From contig JAJXWP010000018.1 in NCBI GenBank assembly GCA_021781575.1, positions 16,508 through 80,507 on the forward strand: DNA of 64,000 bases. The letters run 5' to 3'. Under the pieces are notes generated by a model. That model did not search any database. It was not told the origin of the DNA and saw nothing but the letters and a program-made list of their open reading frames with translations. Source of the stretch: Pseudomonadota bacterium. GTDB lineage: Bacteria > Pseudomonadota > Alphaproteobacteria > Rhodospirillales > Magnetospirillaceae. Below, in pieces: positions 37,739-46,925 of this stretch. The position numbers and the translations under genes are program-made. Every line of letters starts with the position of its first letter. Position 1 is the first letter of the stretch.

Positions 37739-38173
37739 ATGGCGAAGCAACCTGAATCCCTGCTTGATCTGGATATAACGAAGTACGTCGGCGACATGAA
37801 AGTTCCCGGGGTGGATGTCGAAGGCATCGTCGCGTCGCAGCGCAAGAACATTGAAGCGCTTACCCAGGCCAACAAGCTGGCTTTTGAGGGGGTTCAGGCA
37901 GTCTTCAAGCGCCAGGTGGAAATCGTCCGCCAGGCTCTCGAGGAAAGCGCCAACGTCGCCCGCGAAATGGTCGAGGCCGCCACTCCGCAGGACAAGGCCA
38001 TCCGGCAGACCGAACTGGTCAAGGAAGCGTTCGAGCGGGCCTTGGCCAACTCACGCGAGCTTTCCGAGATCATCGCCAAGTCCAACAGCGAAGCATTCGA
38101 GTTGCTGAACAGGCGATTCACCCAGGTGCTGGACGAAATCAAAGAGGGCATTAACCGGACGAAGCCCCACTGA
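37739..38173 (+). CDS. Phasin family protein (polyhydroxyalkanoate granule-associated)
   Basis: 144 residues. Almost entirely helical and amphipathic with no Cys, matching the phasin 2 family: LTQANKLAFEGVQAVFKRQVEIVRQALEES (in parts), EMVEAATPQDKAIRQTELVKEAFERAL and RRFTQVLDEIKEGI. Phasins coat PHA storage granules in the cytoplasm and help set their size. GTGGAGGAG precedes the ATG. A hairpin terminator follows after the stop. It suggests PHA storage in this organism; no phaC is seen in the window. Confidence 0.88.
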   Translation: MAKQPESLLDLDITKYVGDMKVPGVDVEGIVASQRKNIEALTQANKLAFEGVQAVFKRQVEIVRQALEESANVAREMVEAATPQDKAIRQTELVKEAFERALANSRELSEIIAKSNSEAFELLNRRFTQVLDEIKEGINRTKPH

Positions 38174-38217
38174 TCTTTGTCAACAGGCCCAAGGGGCATG
38201 TGTGCAGGCTTTCGGCG

Positions 38218-38249
38218 GCCCCGACCTTCAAACGACGGTCGGGGCTGTT
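38218..38249 (+). terminator. Terminator of the phasin gene
   Basis: GCCCCGACC-(10 bases)-GGTCGGGGC is a perfect 9-bp stem followed by TGTTT. It lies about 45 bases after the phasin stop, before the convergent unknown gene. Confidence 0.72.
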
Positions 38250-38369
38250 TCCGTCCCGGTGGCCACCACAGCTTCAGCGTTTCTTTTTCCCAAGCAGCGA
38301 CTGAACGGTGCTGGGAGCCCGATGGACGGTGGTGTCCACCATCCGCGGGGCTCTCGCCGCCGGGGAAGT

Positions 38370-39689
38370 TCATGCGCCCAGGGAGTTGGGTGCCAGCTTC
38401 TTGATTTCCTTCTCGAGATCGATCCGGCGCGATCGGCAGACCGTGGCCAGGCACTCTTCGATCGCCTGCTCGCTGCCGCTTCGCCGCAGGCTGTCCTCCA
38501 ACTGCTTGACCGCGTTGACCAGGTTGCGTAACGCCGACTGGGTGAACGTTTGGTATCGGCGCAACTTCTGCTGTTCGTCGTGGTCGTCCGGCATGACGCT
38601 CTGGACCGGGCCGAACAGGGCCAGGAACAGGCCCCGGCCAAGGTTTTCTTCCGCCGTCTTCAGAAACATCTGCATCTGGTCGCGATTCAGTCCCAGATCG
38701 AAGATGGCGTCCAAGGCGAATTCGTTGAGGATATCGAGATAGTCGGCCAGCGCGACGATGTCATGCTTGGTGATGCGCTTGTCACCGTGCAGGCGTAGGG
38801 CGGTTTCCTTGTTGGCAAGCACGTCCCACTTTTTCTTGGCGTCGAGGTGCTCCAGCGCCTCGTGAACATTCTGGAACCCATGTTCCCCAAGTTCGGAAAC
38901 GGTGGCCGAGGCGAGGACATTGTTGTCGATCATTTCGCGGAACAGCACGGGGTTCTTGACCACGGCTTCTGCTTTGTTGATGTCGGCGACGGCCAACTCG
39001 CCCAGCCGCTGGAGGCGTTCCTCGGTGTCCATTCGGGTGATGCCGATGCCCAGCTTCTCGAAGACATGGGCTGGAATTTGCACATAGAGCGGGAAGAAGC
39101 GCACTTGCCATTCATAGTCGAGCGCATCCTTGATTGATGCGTAGAAACGGCCCGAGGCGGTCTGCCCAGGGCGCAGCGGCCGATCGGCCCCGTGGTTGCG
39201 GCGAAACAGGGCGGTCAGCTTGGCGATGTCGATCAGCTTGAAATACCCGGATCTGAGTGCCGGCTTCTTGGCCTGAGGGGCCGCGGCCGCCGTCTTGGTT
39301 TTGGGCGGCGTGATGGGGTCGCCGAAATAGAGTTCGGCGTAGGAACGCATACCGGTCCGCACCGCCATGCCGGTGATTTCATTGATTGAACGGCCGCATT
39401 GCAGGCGGACGTCGTCTTCCGAGACCAGCTTGCCGTCGGGGCCGACCAGGAAGTCGGCGAAGGCGTCGCGTTTGATGTGGAACAGCTTGAAGCAGGCATC
39501 GAGGAGTTCCGGAGACTCCATGACCGTTCGGTAGGCGTCGGGCTGGCCGGCCAGCGGCGGAATGAGCTGCTTGAACCTGTCGGCGACAGGTCCTTTGAGC
39601 ATGCGCGTCACTTCTTTGCGGGCCAGAGTGTCGGGGTTTTCGGCTTTGGCGGTGGCAGGTCTGCCGGGTGCAGTCGTCGCAGAGGCCAT
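38370..39689 (-). CDS. Conserved-looking protein of unknown function, 439 residues
   Basis: A long, well-behaved reading frame with normal codon use. No signal peptide, transmembrane segment or P-loop. The N-terminal 15 residues are Ala/Thr/Pro-rich; a Pro/Ala linker (TKTAAAAPQAKKPALRSG) splits about residues 1-130 from the main helical part, which contains WQVRFFPLYVQIPAHVF, a basic-Leu region and a C-terminal run ending KEIKKLAPNS. Charged helices dominate and it is probably cytoplasmic. I do not recognise the family. It converges on the phasin gene and is divergent from nothing obvious; an RRM-like or DUF assignment would be guesswork. Confidence 0.7.
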   Translation of the reverse strand: MASATTAPGRPATAKAENPDTLARKEVTRMLKGPVADRFKQLIPPLAGQPDAYRTVMESPELLDACFKLFHIKRDAFADFLVGPDGKLVSEDDVRLQCGRSINEITGMAVRTGMRSYAELYFGDPITPPKTKTAAAAPQAKKPALRSGYFKLIDIAKLTALFRRNHGADRPLRPGQTASGRFYASIKDALDYEWQVRFFPLYVQIPAHVFEKLGIGITRMDTEERLQRLGELAVADINKAEAVVKNPVLFREMIDNNVLASATVSELGEHGFQNVHEALEHLDAKKKWDVLANKETALRLHGDKRITKHDIVALADYLDILNEFALDAIFDLGLNRDQMQMFLKTAEENLGRGLFLALFGPVQSVMPDDHDEQQKLRRYQTFTQSALRNLVNAVKQLEDSLRRSGSEQAIEECLATVCRSRRIDLEKEIKKLAPNSLGA

Positions 39690-39924
39690 AATCGTCCGAT
39701 TCGAAGAACATAAGGGCGCGTTGGAGGATAGCCCGAGATCCGCCGGGAATCACTAATGGTCTGATGCATTCCGATGTGCGCATCATCTCGATACGCCGAC
39801 CGGCGATCTCATCAATCACTTTGAGCATGATGCGATTGCATCGAATCCTGATTCTGCAGCCCGGGCGGCGCTTGAGCACTGAAAGAGCCAAGCTTTTTCA
39901 GTCTGAAAAGGATAGTTGATTGCT

Positions 39925-41271
39925 TCACAGCGGCAGGCGCAATCGCGCCCGCAGCCCGCCGAGAGGACTGTCTTCGAGGAGGACGTCTCCGCCATGGACG
40001 CGGGCGACGTCGCGGGCGATGGTCAGGCCCAGGCCCACGCCTCCGGTTCGGGGATTGCGCGAGCTCTCCAGGCGAACGAATGCCTTGAATACCTCTTCGC
40101 GCTTGGCGGTGGGGATGCCCGGCCCGTCGTCGTCGATGATCACTTCGACCGCGTCGCCGCGTCGCCCGACCCGCACCGCCACGTGGCTGGCGTAGCGGGC
40201 AGAATTGCCCAGCAGATTGGCCAGGCAGCGGCCTACCGCCTGGCGGCGCAAAGGCAGGACCAGTATTTCCTCGCAGTGCAGATCGATTGTGCCCCCGTCG
40301 CGGCGCAGCTTGCCCACGGTCTCCTCGACCAGACCGGTGAGATTGGTGGCGGTAGGTTTCTCGCTGCCCTCGCCGCGGGCGAACGCCAAATAGCCTTCGA
40401 CCATGCGCTCCATGTCGCCGACGTCTTCCGTCAGTTCGGCAATGCCTTCGCAATCCATCATTGCCAGCTGCAGTTTCATCCGGGTGAGCGGAGTCCTGAG
40501 ATCGTGGGAAACGCCGGCGAGCATTTCTGTCCGCTGCCTCACCTGACGCTTGATGCGGTCACGCATCAGGGCGAAGGCGGCGCCGGCCTGGCGCACTTCG
40601 GCGGCTCCCTCGGGCTTGAAATTGGGGACGTCCCGACCCTTGCCGAAACTGTCGGCGGCGGCCGCCAGGCGGCGTACGGCGCGGACCTGGTTGCGCATGA
40701 AGATGGTGGCGATGCCCAACAGCAGCATCGAGGTGCCGACCATCCACAAGGCAAAAATCATCGTCGTCGGACTATAAAGGCGTTTGCGCGACACATGGAC
40801 GTCGAGCACTCCTTCGGAGAGCTGAACCTTGATTTCGATCTGCCGGTCGCGGCTTTGGGCGTCGATGAATACCGGGCGGCCGACCCGTTCGGCCAGAGCC
40901 CCCAGCAGGCTGTCCTCAAGGCTGTAGCCGATCAGGTCGTTGGTGATTCCCGGTGCCGCCCCGACCATTCCGGTGCGATCGAGGATGCCGCCTTCGTCCA
41001 GGGAAAGGTGGAGATCCATGGTGGCGGCCGCCAGATTGAAAATCGCGACACGATTGGCGGGGCCGGGGAAATTGCGCATCATTTCGATGACCGCGCCGAT
41101 ATCCCCGGCCAATCCGCTGCTGAGGCGACGCGTCACCACGTCCCAGTGCGTTCCGTAGAACACATAGGCCGAGACCAGCTGCACCAGGATCAGCGGCGAC
41201 ACCAGGATCAGCAGAGAACGGCCCAACAGGCCTTTCGGCAGGATCGACTTGATCAATGCCGCGGGCGACAT
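39925..41271 (-). CDS. Sensor histidine kinase (EnvZ-like), partner of PetR-like regulator
   Basis: 448 residues. N-terminal transmembrane helix (GRSLLILVSPLILVQLVSAY), a periplasmic sensor domain of about 140 residues, and a second membrane helix (TTMIFALWMVGTSMLLLGI). HAMP-like linker, then HisKA with LAGVSHDLRTPLTRMKLQL (phospho-acceptor His) and HATPase_c motifs NLLGNSARYAS (N box), DDDGPGI (G1) and GGVGLGLTIARDV (G2). Its start overlaps the response-regulator stop by the ATGA pattern. The adjacent regulators suggest a complete two-component system. Confidence 0.92.
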   Translation of the reverse strand: MSPAALIKSILPKGLLGRSLLILVSPLILVQLVSAYVFYGTHWDVVTRRLSSGLAGDIGAVIEMMRNFPGPANRVAIFNLAAATMDLHLSLDEGGILDRTGMVGAAPGITNDLIGYSLEDSLLGALAERVGRPVFIDAQSRDRQIEIKVQLSEGVLDVHVSRKRLYSPTTMIFALWMVGTSMLLLGIATIFMRNQVRAVRRLAAAADSFGKGRDVPNFKPEGAAEVRQAGAAFALMRDRIKRQVRQRTEMLAGVSHDLRTPLTRMKLQLAMMDCEGIAELTEDVGDMERMVEGYLAFARGEGSEKPTATNLTGLVEETVGKLRRDGGTIDLHCEEILVLPLRRQAVGRCLANLLGNSARYASHVAVRVGRRGDAVEVIIDDDGPGIPTAKREEVFKAFVRLESSRNPRTGGVGLGLTIARDVARVHGGDVLLEDSPLGGLRARLRLPL

Positions 41272-41957
41272 CACGCGTCGCACCACAGGACGTAGCCGCG
41301 GCCTCGAACGGTCTGCAGATAGCGCGGCAGGCGGGCATCATCCTCGATCTTCTTGCGCAGGCGGGTGATCTGCACGTCGACGGTCCGCAGATTGCCGCCG
41401 GCGCCGGTACGGGCCGCCAGCTCCTCGCGCGATAGGGTCTGGCCGGGTGTTTCGGCAAGGACGGCCAACAGGGCGGTTTCGCCCGAAGTGAGATGGACGG
41501 CCAGCCCGTCGTCAAGCAGTTCCCCGCGCGAAGCATCGAAGGTGAACCGGCCAAACCGGCAATGGCGCCTTTGCGGCAAGGGCTCCCGGACGGAGCGGCG
41601 CAGCACGCTGCTGATGCGCAACAGAAGCTCGCGCGGTTCGAATGGTTTGGCCAGGTAGTCGTCGGCGCCCGATTCCAATCCGTTGATCCGGTCGGCGGTT
41701 TCCCCCATGGCGGTCAGCAGCAGAATAGGAACCGGATTATCGGCGCGCAGGCTGCGGGTGAGTTCGATGCCGGATTCGCCGGGCATCATGACGTCGAGCA
41801 CGAGGAGGTCGAACGCCATCGCCCCCAGTTGCTGCCGTGCTTCGGCGGCGTCGGCCGCGGTGGATACCAGATAGCCATTGTCGGCCAGGTATTTGCAGAG
41901 CAGCTGGCGCAGTCGCTTGTCGTCGTCGACGACCAGGATATGCGCCTGCTCGCTCAT
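41271..41957 (-). CDS. petR: OmpR-family response regulator (PetR-like)
   Basis: 228 residues. Receiver domain with the acidic pair in LVVDDDKRLRQLL, phospho-acceptor Asp in LLVLDVMMPGESGIE, and Lys in DDYLAKPFEPREL. C-terminal winged helix: LTSGETALLAVLAETPGQTLSREEL and VDVQITRLRKKIEDD, RGRGYVLWC at the end, typical for OmpR. Overlaps the histidine kinase on one side and the MarR-type gene on the other (4 bases). The MarR-OmpR pair resembles petP-petR of Rhodobacter capsulatus; the name is an inference from that arrangement. Confidence 0.9.
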   Translation of the reverse strand: MSEQAHILVVDDDKRLRQLLCKYLADNGYLVSTAADAAEARQQLGAMAFDLLVLDVMMPGESGIELTRSLRADNPVPILLLTAMGETADRINGLESGADDYLAKPFEPRELLLRISSVLRRSVREPLPQRRHCRFGRFTFDASRGELLDDGLAVHLTSGETALLAVLAETPGQTLSREELAARTGAGGNLRTVDVQITRLRKKIEDDARLPRYLQTVRGRGYVLWCDA

Positions 41958-42466
41958 CCTTCGCCTCGCTTGCGCTGGTCCGCGCCGCGAGCGGGGAAGC
42001 GGCGCCGGTCGGCGTCATCGATCAGGCCGAGCATGACCTTGCGAAACCCTTCCACCGCTTCCGCTCCCGCTTCGCGGTAGGCGCGGGCGAAGCGGGCCCG
42101 TTGCTTCTCGGTCAGCATCCGCTCCAGCTCTACGCCCTTGGGAGCCAGTTCGAGCAGCCGTTGGCGGCGGTCGCGGGAGCCGGGGGTCTGCACGATGAAC
42201 CCTTCCTGCACCAATTGGCCGAGGACGCGGGACAGGCTTTGCTTGGTGATGCGCAACGTGGCCAGCAATTCGCTGACGGTTATGCCGGGGCTCCGGCCAA
42301 CGAAATAGATGACCCGGTGATGTGCCCGGCCGAAGCCGTAGTCGCCGAGGATTGCATCGGGCTCGGCGGTAAAATCGCGGTAGGCGAAATACAGGAGTTC
42401 GATCCCCTGCCGCAGCTCCTCCTCCCGAAGGAAGAGCAAATTCACACCGGATTTTATGTCAGCCAT
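41954..42466 (-). CDS. petP: MarR-family regulator (PetP-like)
   Basis: 170 residues. The wHTH is GITVSELLATLRITKQSLSRVLGQLVQEGFI, followed by the wing with SRDRRQR. N-terminal helix with LFLREEELRQGIELLYFAYRDFT and the family phrase DYGFGRAHHRVIYFVGRSPG, as in PetP-type MarR proteins. The ATG sits 5 bases after a TATAAG hexamer, so the message may be leaderless. Together with petR and the kinase it forms a three-gene operon divergent from ilvE. Confidence 0.85.
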   Translation of the reverse strand: MADIKSGVNLLFLREEELRQGIELLYFAYRDFTAEPDAILGDYGFGRAHHRVIYFVGRSPGITVSELLATLRITKQSLSRVLGQLVQEGFIVQTPGSRDRRQRLLELAPKGVELERMLTEKQRARFARAYREAGAEAVEGFRKVMLGLIDDADRRRFPARGADQRKRGEG

Positions 42467-42546
42467 GTTGACTTATATGCCCTAGAAATGTTACTCAATG
42501 CAAGCCCGTTCGGTAACTTTCTGACTTATCCCGAGGAATTCGCCCA
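42467..42546. promoter_or_regulatory. Divergent promoter region petP-ilvE
   Basis: An 80-base AT-rich gap. On the minus strand TTGAGT and TATAAG (near the petP ATG) are separated by 15 bases; on the plus strand TTGACT (from 42470) and TTACTC are separated by 17. Partly symmetric arms (TTGACTTA ... TTACTCAA) could be a MarR-type operator for autoregulation. Elements are weak and short, so this is tentative. Confidence 0.4.
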
Positions 42547-43629
42547 ATGGCCTTGGCCCCCATCGCCGTTACCCGTGCCGCCGAGCCGAAAGCCCATCCC
42601 GCCGATGATCGCTTGCAGTTCGGCACCGTCTTCACCGACCACATGTTCGTCATGAACTACACGGACGGTAGGGGGTGGCACGATCCGCGCATTGTACCTT
42701 ACCAGCCGTTTTCTCTCGATCCGGCCACCGCCGTGCTGCACTACGCCCAGGCGGTCTTCGATGGCCTGAAGGCGTATCGCGGCAGCGATGGGGTCATCCG
42801 GTTTTTCCGCGCGACCAAGCATGCCGAGCGCCTGAACCGCTCCTGCCAGCGGCTGTGCATCCCCGCTCTCGATCCGGCCATGATCGTCAAATCATTCCAT
42901 GCCCTGGTCGGCCTCGATCAGGCCTGGATTCCGAAGAAGCGTGGCACGGCTTTGTACATGCGCCCGACGGTCGTCGCCACGGAACCGTTTCTCGGTGTCC
43001 GCCCGGCCAAGACCTATAGCTATTTTCTCATCCTGTCGCCAGTCGGCTCCTACTATGCCGAAGGGATCAACCCGGTGAAGATTCTGGCCACCGACACCTA
43101 TGTGAGAGCGGTGAAGGGGGGGACCGGCGATGTGAAGACCGCCGGCAACTATGCCGCCAGCATCTACGCCGCCGAGGAAGCCAAGAAGCAGGGCTACACC
43201 CAGGTCCTGTGGCTCGATGGAGTGGAGCACCGTTACCTCGACGAGGTCGGCACCATGAATATCATGGTCAAGATCGGTGACGAGGTGATTACACCACCCT
43301 TGAGCGGCTCAATCCTTCCGGGGGTGACTCGCGATTCCATCCTCACGCTGTGCCGCGACTGGGGACTCAAGGCCTCGGAGCGGCCGATCTCCATCGATGA
43401 GGTGATCGGTGCGGCGCGCAACGGCACGCTGGCAGAGATGTGGGGAACCGGCACGGCCGCTGTGGTCTCGCCGGTGGGCGAACTGGGCTACAAGGGCGAG
43501 CGGATCACCATCAACAACGGCAAGACCGGCCCGCTGACGCAGAAACTGTACGATGCCATCGTCAGCATTCAGTACGGCGAGGCGCCGGATCCCCATGGCT
43601 GGATGATGCCGCTGGAGACAGCCTCCTAG
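42547..43629 (+). CDS. ilvE: Branched-chain amino acid aminotransferase
   Basis: PLP class IV transaminase for Leu, Ile and Val, in the cytoplasm. It has the group II layout of about 360 residues: GRGWHDPRIVPYQPFSLDPA near the N-terminus, QAVFDGLKAYRG, then the PLP Lys region GDVKTAGNYAASI and the signature LDGVEHRYLDEVGTMN. WGTGTAAVVSPVGEL and a terminal SIQYGEAPDPHGWM complete the fold. Convergent with moaE, overlapping its stop by 4 bases. Confidence 0.95.
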   Translation: MALAPIAVTRAAEPKAHPADDRLQFGTVFTDHMFVMNYTDGRGWHDPRIVPYQPFSLDPATAVLHYAQAVFDGLKAYRGSDGVIRFFRATKHAERLNRSCQRLCIPALDPAMIVKSFHALVGLDQAWIPKKRGTALYMRPTVVATEPFLGVRPAKTYSYFLILSPVGSYYAEGINPVKILATDTYVRAVKGGTGDVKTAGNYAASIYAAEEAKKQGYTQVLWLDGVEHRYLDEVGTMNIMVKIGDEVITPPLSGSILPGVTRDSILTLCRDWGLKASERPISIDEVIGAARNGTLAEMWGTGTAAVVSPVGELGYKGERITINNGKTGPLTQKLYDAIVSIQYGEAPDPHGWMMPLETAS

Positions 43630-44078
43630 TCCTCCTTCTGCCAGCGCTTGGCGCGGGCATCATCCTCGTCCTTGGCCTCGACCCAGCGGCTTGTGCCAGC
43701 GCCCTCTTCCAGTTTCCAGAAGGGGGCGCGGGTTTTCAGCCAGTCGATGAGGAACTCGCAGGCGGCGAATGCGGCGGCGCGATGGCGCGACGCAACGCCG
43801 ACGAAGACGATGCGGTCTCCGGGTGTCAGGCGGCCAAAGCGGTGGATGACGGTTGCCCCGTCGAGCGGCCAGCGGCGGCAAGCCTCGTCCACCATGGCGG
43901 CGATCTGGCGCTCGGTCATACCCGGATAATGCTCCAGGGTCATCGCCGCAACACCGTCGGTTCCCCCGCGCACCAGTCCGACGAAGCTGGCAACGGCGCC
44001 AATTTCGGTGCCGCCGACGCCAAGCGCGGCGATCTCGGCGCCGGGGTCGAAGTCTTCGCGCTGGACGCGGACGGTCAT
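43626..44078 (-). CDS. moaE: Molybdopterin synthase catalytic subunit
   Basis: Forms the dithiolene of molybdopterin with the MoaD thiocarboxylate. Family segments: GAVASFVGLVRGG, LEHYPGMTERQIA, VIHRFGRLTPGDRIVFVGVASRHRAAAF and WKLEEG at the end. 150 residues. 6 bases downstream of moaD, so the pair is co-translated. It implies molybdoenzymes in this organism. Confidence 0.95.
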   Translation of the reverse strand: MTVRVQREDFDPGAEIAALGVGGTEIGAVASFVGLVRGGTDGVAAMTLEHYPGMTERQIAAMVDEACRRWPLDGATVIHRFGRLTPGDRIVFVGVASRHRAAAFAACEFLIDWLKTRAPFWKLEEGAGTSRWVEAKDEDDARAKRWQKED

Positions 44079-44084
44079 CGGTGG

Positions 44085-44336
44085 TCAGCCCCCGGTGACC
44101 GGTGGGAAAAACGCCACCTCGTCGCCCGGCCGCAAGGGGTGATCAAGGCCCGCGTAGTCCTGATTGACGGCAGCGCGCACCAGGCCGGCGTCGGAGAAGG
44201 CGGCCGCATGGCCGGGGCTGCGCGTCTTCAGCCAATTGATCAGTTCTCCCACCGTGGCAATGCCGGCGGGGAGGCAAAGGTCTTCTTCACCAACGCCGAT
44301 CCTGCTGCGCAGCCAGGCGAAATAGAGCACCTTCAT
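44085..44336 (-). CDS. moaD: Molybdopterin synthase sulfur carrier subunit
   Basis: 83-residue ubiquitin-like protein ending in the required Gly-Gly (PPVTGG) that accepts the thiocarboxylate. KVLYFAWLRSRIGVGEE and VGELINWLKTRSP lead to the hydrophobic core DEVAFFPPV. The ATG chosen overlaps the pgsA stop by 4 bases and gives the family N-terminus; an open frame further upstream belongs to pgsA DNA. Confidence 0.93.
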   Translation of the reverse strand: MKVLYFAWLRSRIGVGEEDLCLPAGIATVGELINWLKTRSPGHAAAFSDAGLVRAAVNQDYAGLDHPLRPGDEVAFFPPVTGG

Positions 44337-44896
44337 AACGAGGGTCCGTTCATATGTTTGAGCCCGGCCCGCAAATAATCCCAACCGGTAATCAGGGTCA
44401 GGGCCGCCGCGCCCCATAGGCATAGCTCACCCAACAGTTGGGCTGGGAGCCAATGCGGGGCCGCGGTGCCGACCAGCAGCGTCGGCAACGCCGTCATCTG
44501 GATGCCGGTTTTCCATTTCGCCAGGCGGCTGACCGGCATGCCGACCCGGAGTTCGGCCAGGTATTCGCGCAAACCGGAAACCAGGATCTCGCGCAGCAGG
44601 ATTACCAGGGCGGGCAAGACGCTGAGCCGGGTTACCCGGTCGAAGGCGGTCAGCATCAGGAGCACCGCGGCGACCAGGAGCTTGTCGGCGATCGGATCGA
44701 GGAAGCGCCCGAGACTCGATACACTGTTCCGCCGGCGGGCAAAATAACCGTCGAAGAAGTCGGTGATCGCCGCAGCGACGAACAATAGACAAGCGGTCCA
44801 GCGGGCGGTGTCACCAGGCAGGTAAAACGTCGCCACGATGATGGGAATCACCAGGATTCGCGAAATGGTGAGAAGGTTGGGCAGGCTGGTGACCAT
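44333..44896 (-). CDS. pgsA: CDP-diacylglycerol--glycerol-3-phosphate 3-phosphatidyltransferase
   Basis: Membrane enzyme of phosphatidylglycerol synthesis. The CDP-alcohol phosphotransferase motif (D-G-x2-A-R, then G-x3-D-x3-D) is complete in FFDGYFARRR and SLGRFLDPIADK. About four to five hydrophobic helices, 187 residues. PG is the lipid used by Lgt elsewhere in this window. Lies between moaD and uvrC, all on the minus strand, a conserved order in alphaproteobacteria. Confidence 0.95.
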   Translation of the reverse strand: MVTSLPNLLTISRILVIPIIVATFYLPGDTARWTACLLFVAAAITDFFDGYFARRRNSVSSLGRFLDPIADKLLVAAVLLMLTAFDRVTRLSVLPALVILLREILVSGLREYLAELRVGMPVSRLAKWKTGIQMTALPTLLVGTAAPHWLPAQLLGELCLWGAAALTLITGWDYLRAGLKHMNGPSL

Positions 44897-44940
44897 CGGG
44901 GCGGCTGGGCTGCGGGCAGGGAAGGGGGGTCGACCGCATT

Positions 44941-46845
44941 CTAGCCTCCGGGATGGAAGTGATCATAGATTTTTTTGGCCATGGTGCGGCTAATGCCGTC
45001 CACCGTCTCAAGGTCCGCCAGTCCCGCCTCGGACACTCCACGGGCGGACCCAAAATGATGCAGGAGAGCCTTCTTGCGCCGCGCCCCAATGCCGGCGATT
45101 TCGTCCAGCGGCGAGGCGCCGATGGCCTTGGCGCGGCGCGTACGATGGCTCCCGATGGCGAAGCGGTGCGCTTCATCGCGCAGCCTTTGCAGGAAATAGA
45201 GCACCGGGTCGTTCGGTGGCATGCTGAAGGTGGCGTGCCCCGGCCGGTGGAAGCGCTCGCGACCGGCATCGCGGTCGGGTCCCTTGGCGATAGAGACGAG
45301 TTCGACCTCTTCGACGCCCAACTCGGCGAATACCTCGGAGGCCACTTTGAGCTGGCCCGGCCCGCCGTCGATGAGAACAAGATCGGGCCAAACACCTCTC
45401 TCGCGGTCGGGATCTTCCTTCTGCGCCCGCCGGAAGCGCCGGGTCAGGACTTCGCGCATCATGCCGTAGTCGTCACCGGGCTTGAGTTCGGTCGAGCGGA
45501 TGTTGAACTTGCGGTACTCCCCCTTGAGGAACCCCTCCGGACCGGCGACGATCATGGCGCCGACCGCATTGCTGCCTTGGAAGTGGCTGTTGTCGTAGAC
45601 TTCGATGCGAACCGGTGGATGGTCGAGGCCGAATTTCTCGGCCAGGCCGTCGAGCAGCTTGCGTTGCGCCGAACTTTCCGCCATGCGGCGACCCAGGGCC
45701 TCACGTGCGTTGTCGTAGGCGTGTTCGATCATCTTGCGGCGGTCACCCCGCTTCGGCGCCGACAGCGTCACCTTGCGGCCGGCTTTGACACTCATCGCCT
45801 CGGCCAGCAAGGCGGCGTCTTCGGGGGGCAGGGGATGCGACAGCAATATTTCTCGCGGCGGTTGTTTGTCTTCGTAAAACTGGCCGAGGAACGCGGCGAG
45901 GATATCTTCCGCCGATTGATCCTGGGTCTGTGCCGGGAAGAATGAGCGATTGCCGAAGTTGCAGCCGGCGCGAAAGAAAAACACCTGCAGGCAGGCTTGG
46001 CCGCCGGCCTGATGGAGGGCAACCACATCCGCCTCGTCGACCTCGAGCGGATTGATGTCCTGGTGTGCCTGGACGCGGGCCAAGGCGCGGATGCGGTCGC
46101 GATAGACCGCCGCCTCCTCATAGGCCATGGCTTCGCTGGCCAGTTCCATGCGGTGCGCCAGATCGTGTTGGATCGACTGGCTCTGGCCGGACAGAAAGGC
46201 CCGCGCCTGGCCCACCAGTTCATCATAGGCCTCGCGGCCGATACGCTCCACGCAAGGGGCACTGCAGCGCTTGATCTGATAGAGCAGGCAAGGGCGGCTT
46301 CGGCTGGCGAAAACGCTGTCCGAGCAGGAGCGCAACAGGAACGCCCGTTGCAGATGGGACAGCGTCTGGTTGACCGCCCCGGCCGAGGCGAACGGTCCGA
46401 AATATTCCCCCTTGCGGTTTCGCGCGCCGCGGTGCTTGACGATCTGCGGCCACGGATGGTCGCCGGTGATCAGGATATAGGGAAAGGACTTGTCGTCCTT
46501 CAGCAGGATGTTGTAGCGCGGCGCCAGCCGCTTGATCAGATTGGATTCGAGGAGCAGGGCCTCGACCTCGGTGTGGGTGGTGACCACTTCCATGCTGGCC
46601 GTTTCAGCCACCATCCGCTGAAGCCTGAGCGGTAGCCGGTCGGCCCGCACATAGGCGGCCACCCTCTTCTTCAGGTTTTTCGCTTTGCCGACATAAAGTG
46701 CGTCTCCCGCTCTGTTAAGCATGCGGTAGACGCCGGGGGAAGCTGGCATATGCCGAAGGAACGTTTCGATGATCACCGTTCCCGCGGCAAAAGTTCCCCC
46801 CATTCCGTTTTCGCCATTCGGAGTGGGAGGCTGTGCAATGCTCAT
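44941..46845 (-). CDS. uvrC: Excinuclease ABC subunit C
   Basis: Makes both incisions in nucleotide excision repair. N-terminal GIY-YIG nuclease: [26 protein letters not shown] (seen in parts; [10 protein letters not shown]), UVR domain [17 protein letters not shown], central RNase H-like endonuclease with [19 protein letters not shown] and IDGGPGQL, and C-terminal helix-hairpin-helices. About 634 residues. The ATG two codons after a TTG is chosen. uvrB is also in this window, 8 kb away. Confidence 0.95.
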   Translation of the reverse strand: MSIAQPPTPNGENGMGGTFAAGTVIIETFLRHMPASPGVYRMLNRAGDALYVGKAKNLKKRVAAYVRADRLPLRLQRMVAETASMEVVTTHTEVEALLLESNLIKRLAPRYNILLKDDKSFPYILITGDHPWPQIVKHRGARNRKGEYFGPFASAGAVNQTLSHLQRAFLLRSCSDSVFASRSRPCLLYQIKRCSAPCVERIGREAYDELVGQARAFLSGQSQSIQHDLAHRMELASEAMAYEEAAVYRDRIRALARVQAHQDINPLEVDEADVVALHQAGGQACLQVFFFRAGCNFGNRSFFPAQTQDQSAEDILAAFLGQFYEDKQPPREILLSHPLPPEDAALLAEAMSVKAGRKVTLSAPKRGDRRKMIEHAYDNAREALGRRMAESSAQRKLLDGLAEKFGLDHPPVRIEVYDNSHFQGSNAVGAMIVAGPEGFLKGEYRKFNIRSTELKPGDDYGMMREVLTRRFRRAQKEDPDRERGVWPDLVLIDGGPGQLKVASEVFAELGVEEVELVSIAKGPDRDAGRERFHRPGHATFSMPPNDPVLYFLQRLRDEAHRFAIGSHRTRRAKAIGASPLDEIAGIGARRKKALLHHFGSARGVSEAGLADLETVDGISRTMAKKIYDHFHPGG

Positions 46846-46925
46846 GGCCAAACGTCCCGGTCGAGAAAGGCCGCATCTTCAGGCATAGAGCCGAAAATAG
46901 CCGATGGTTTGCGCCCCATTACCTG

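Noticed and set aside
39690..39924. Small RNA or terminator in the gap after the histidine kinase gene
   Set aside because: An AT-rich inverted repeat (CTTTTTCAG/CTGAAAAG) is present, but it is not GC-rich and lacks a proper U-tract, and no gene is visible.
41272..41286. Upstream ATG/GTG of the histidine kinase at 41286
   Set aside because: The ATG at 41271 overlaps the response-regulator stop in the ATGA pattern and begins the kinase more plausibly.
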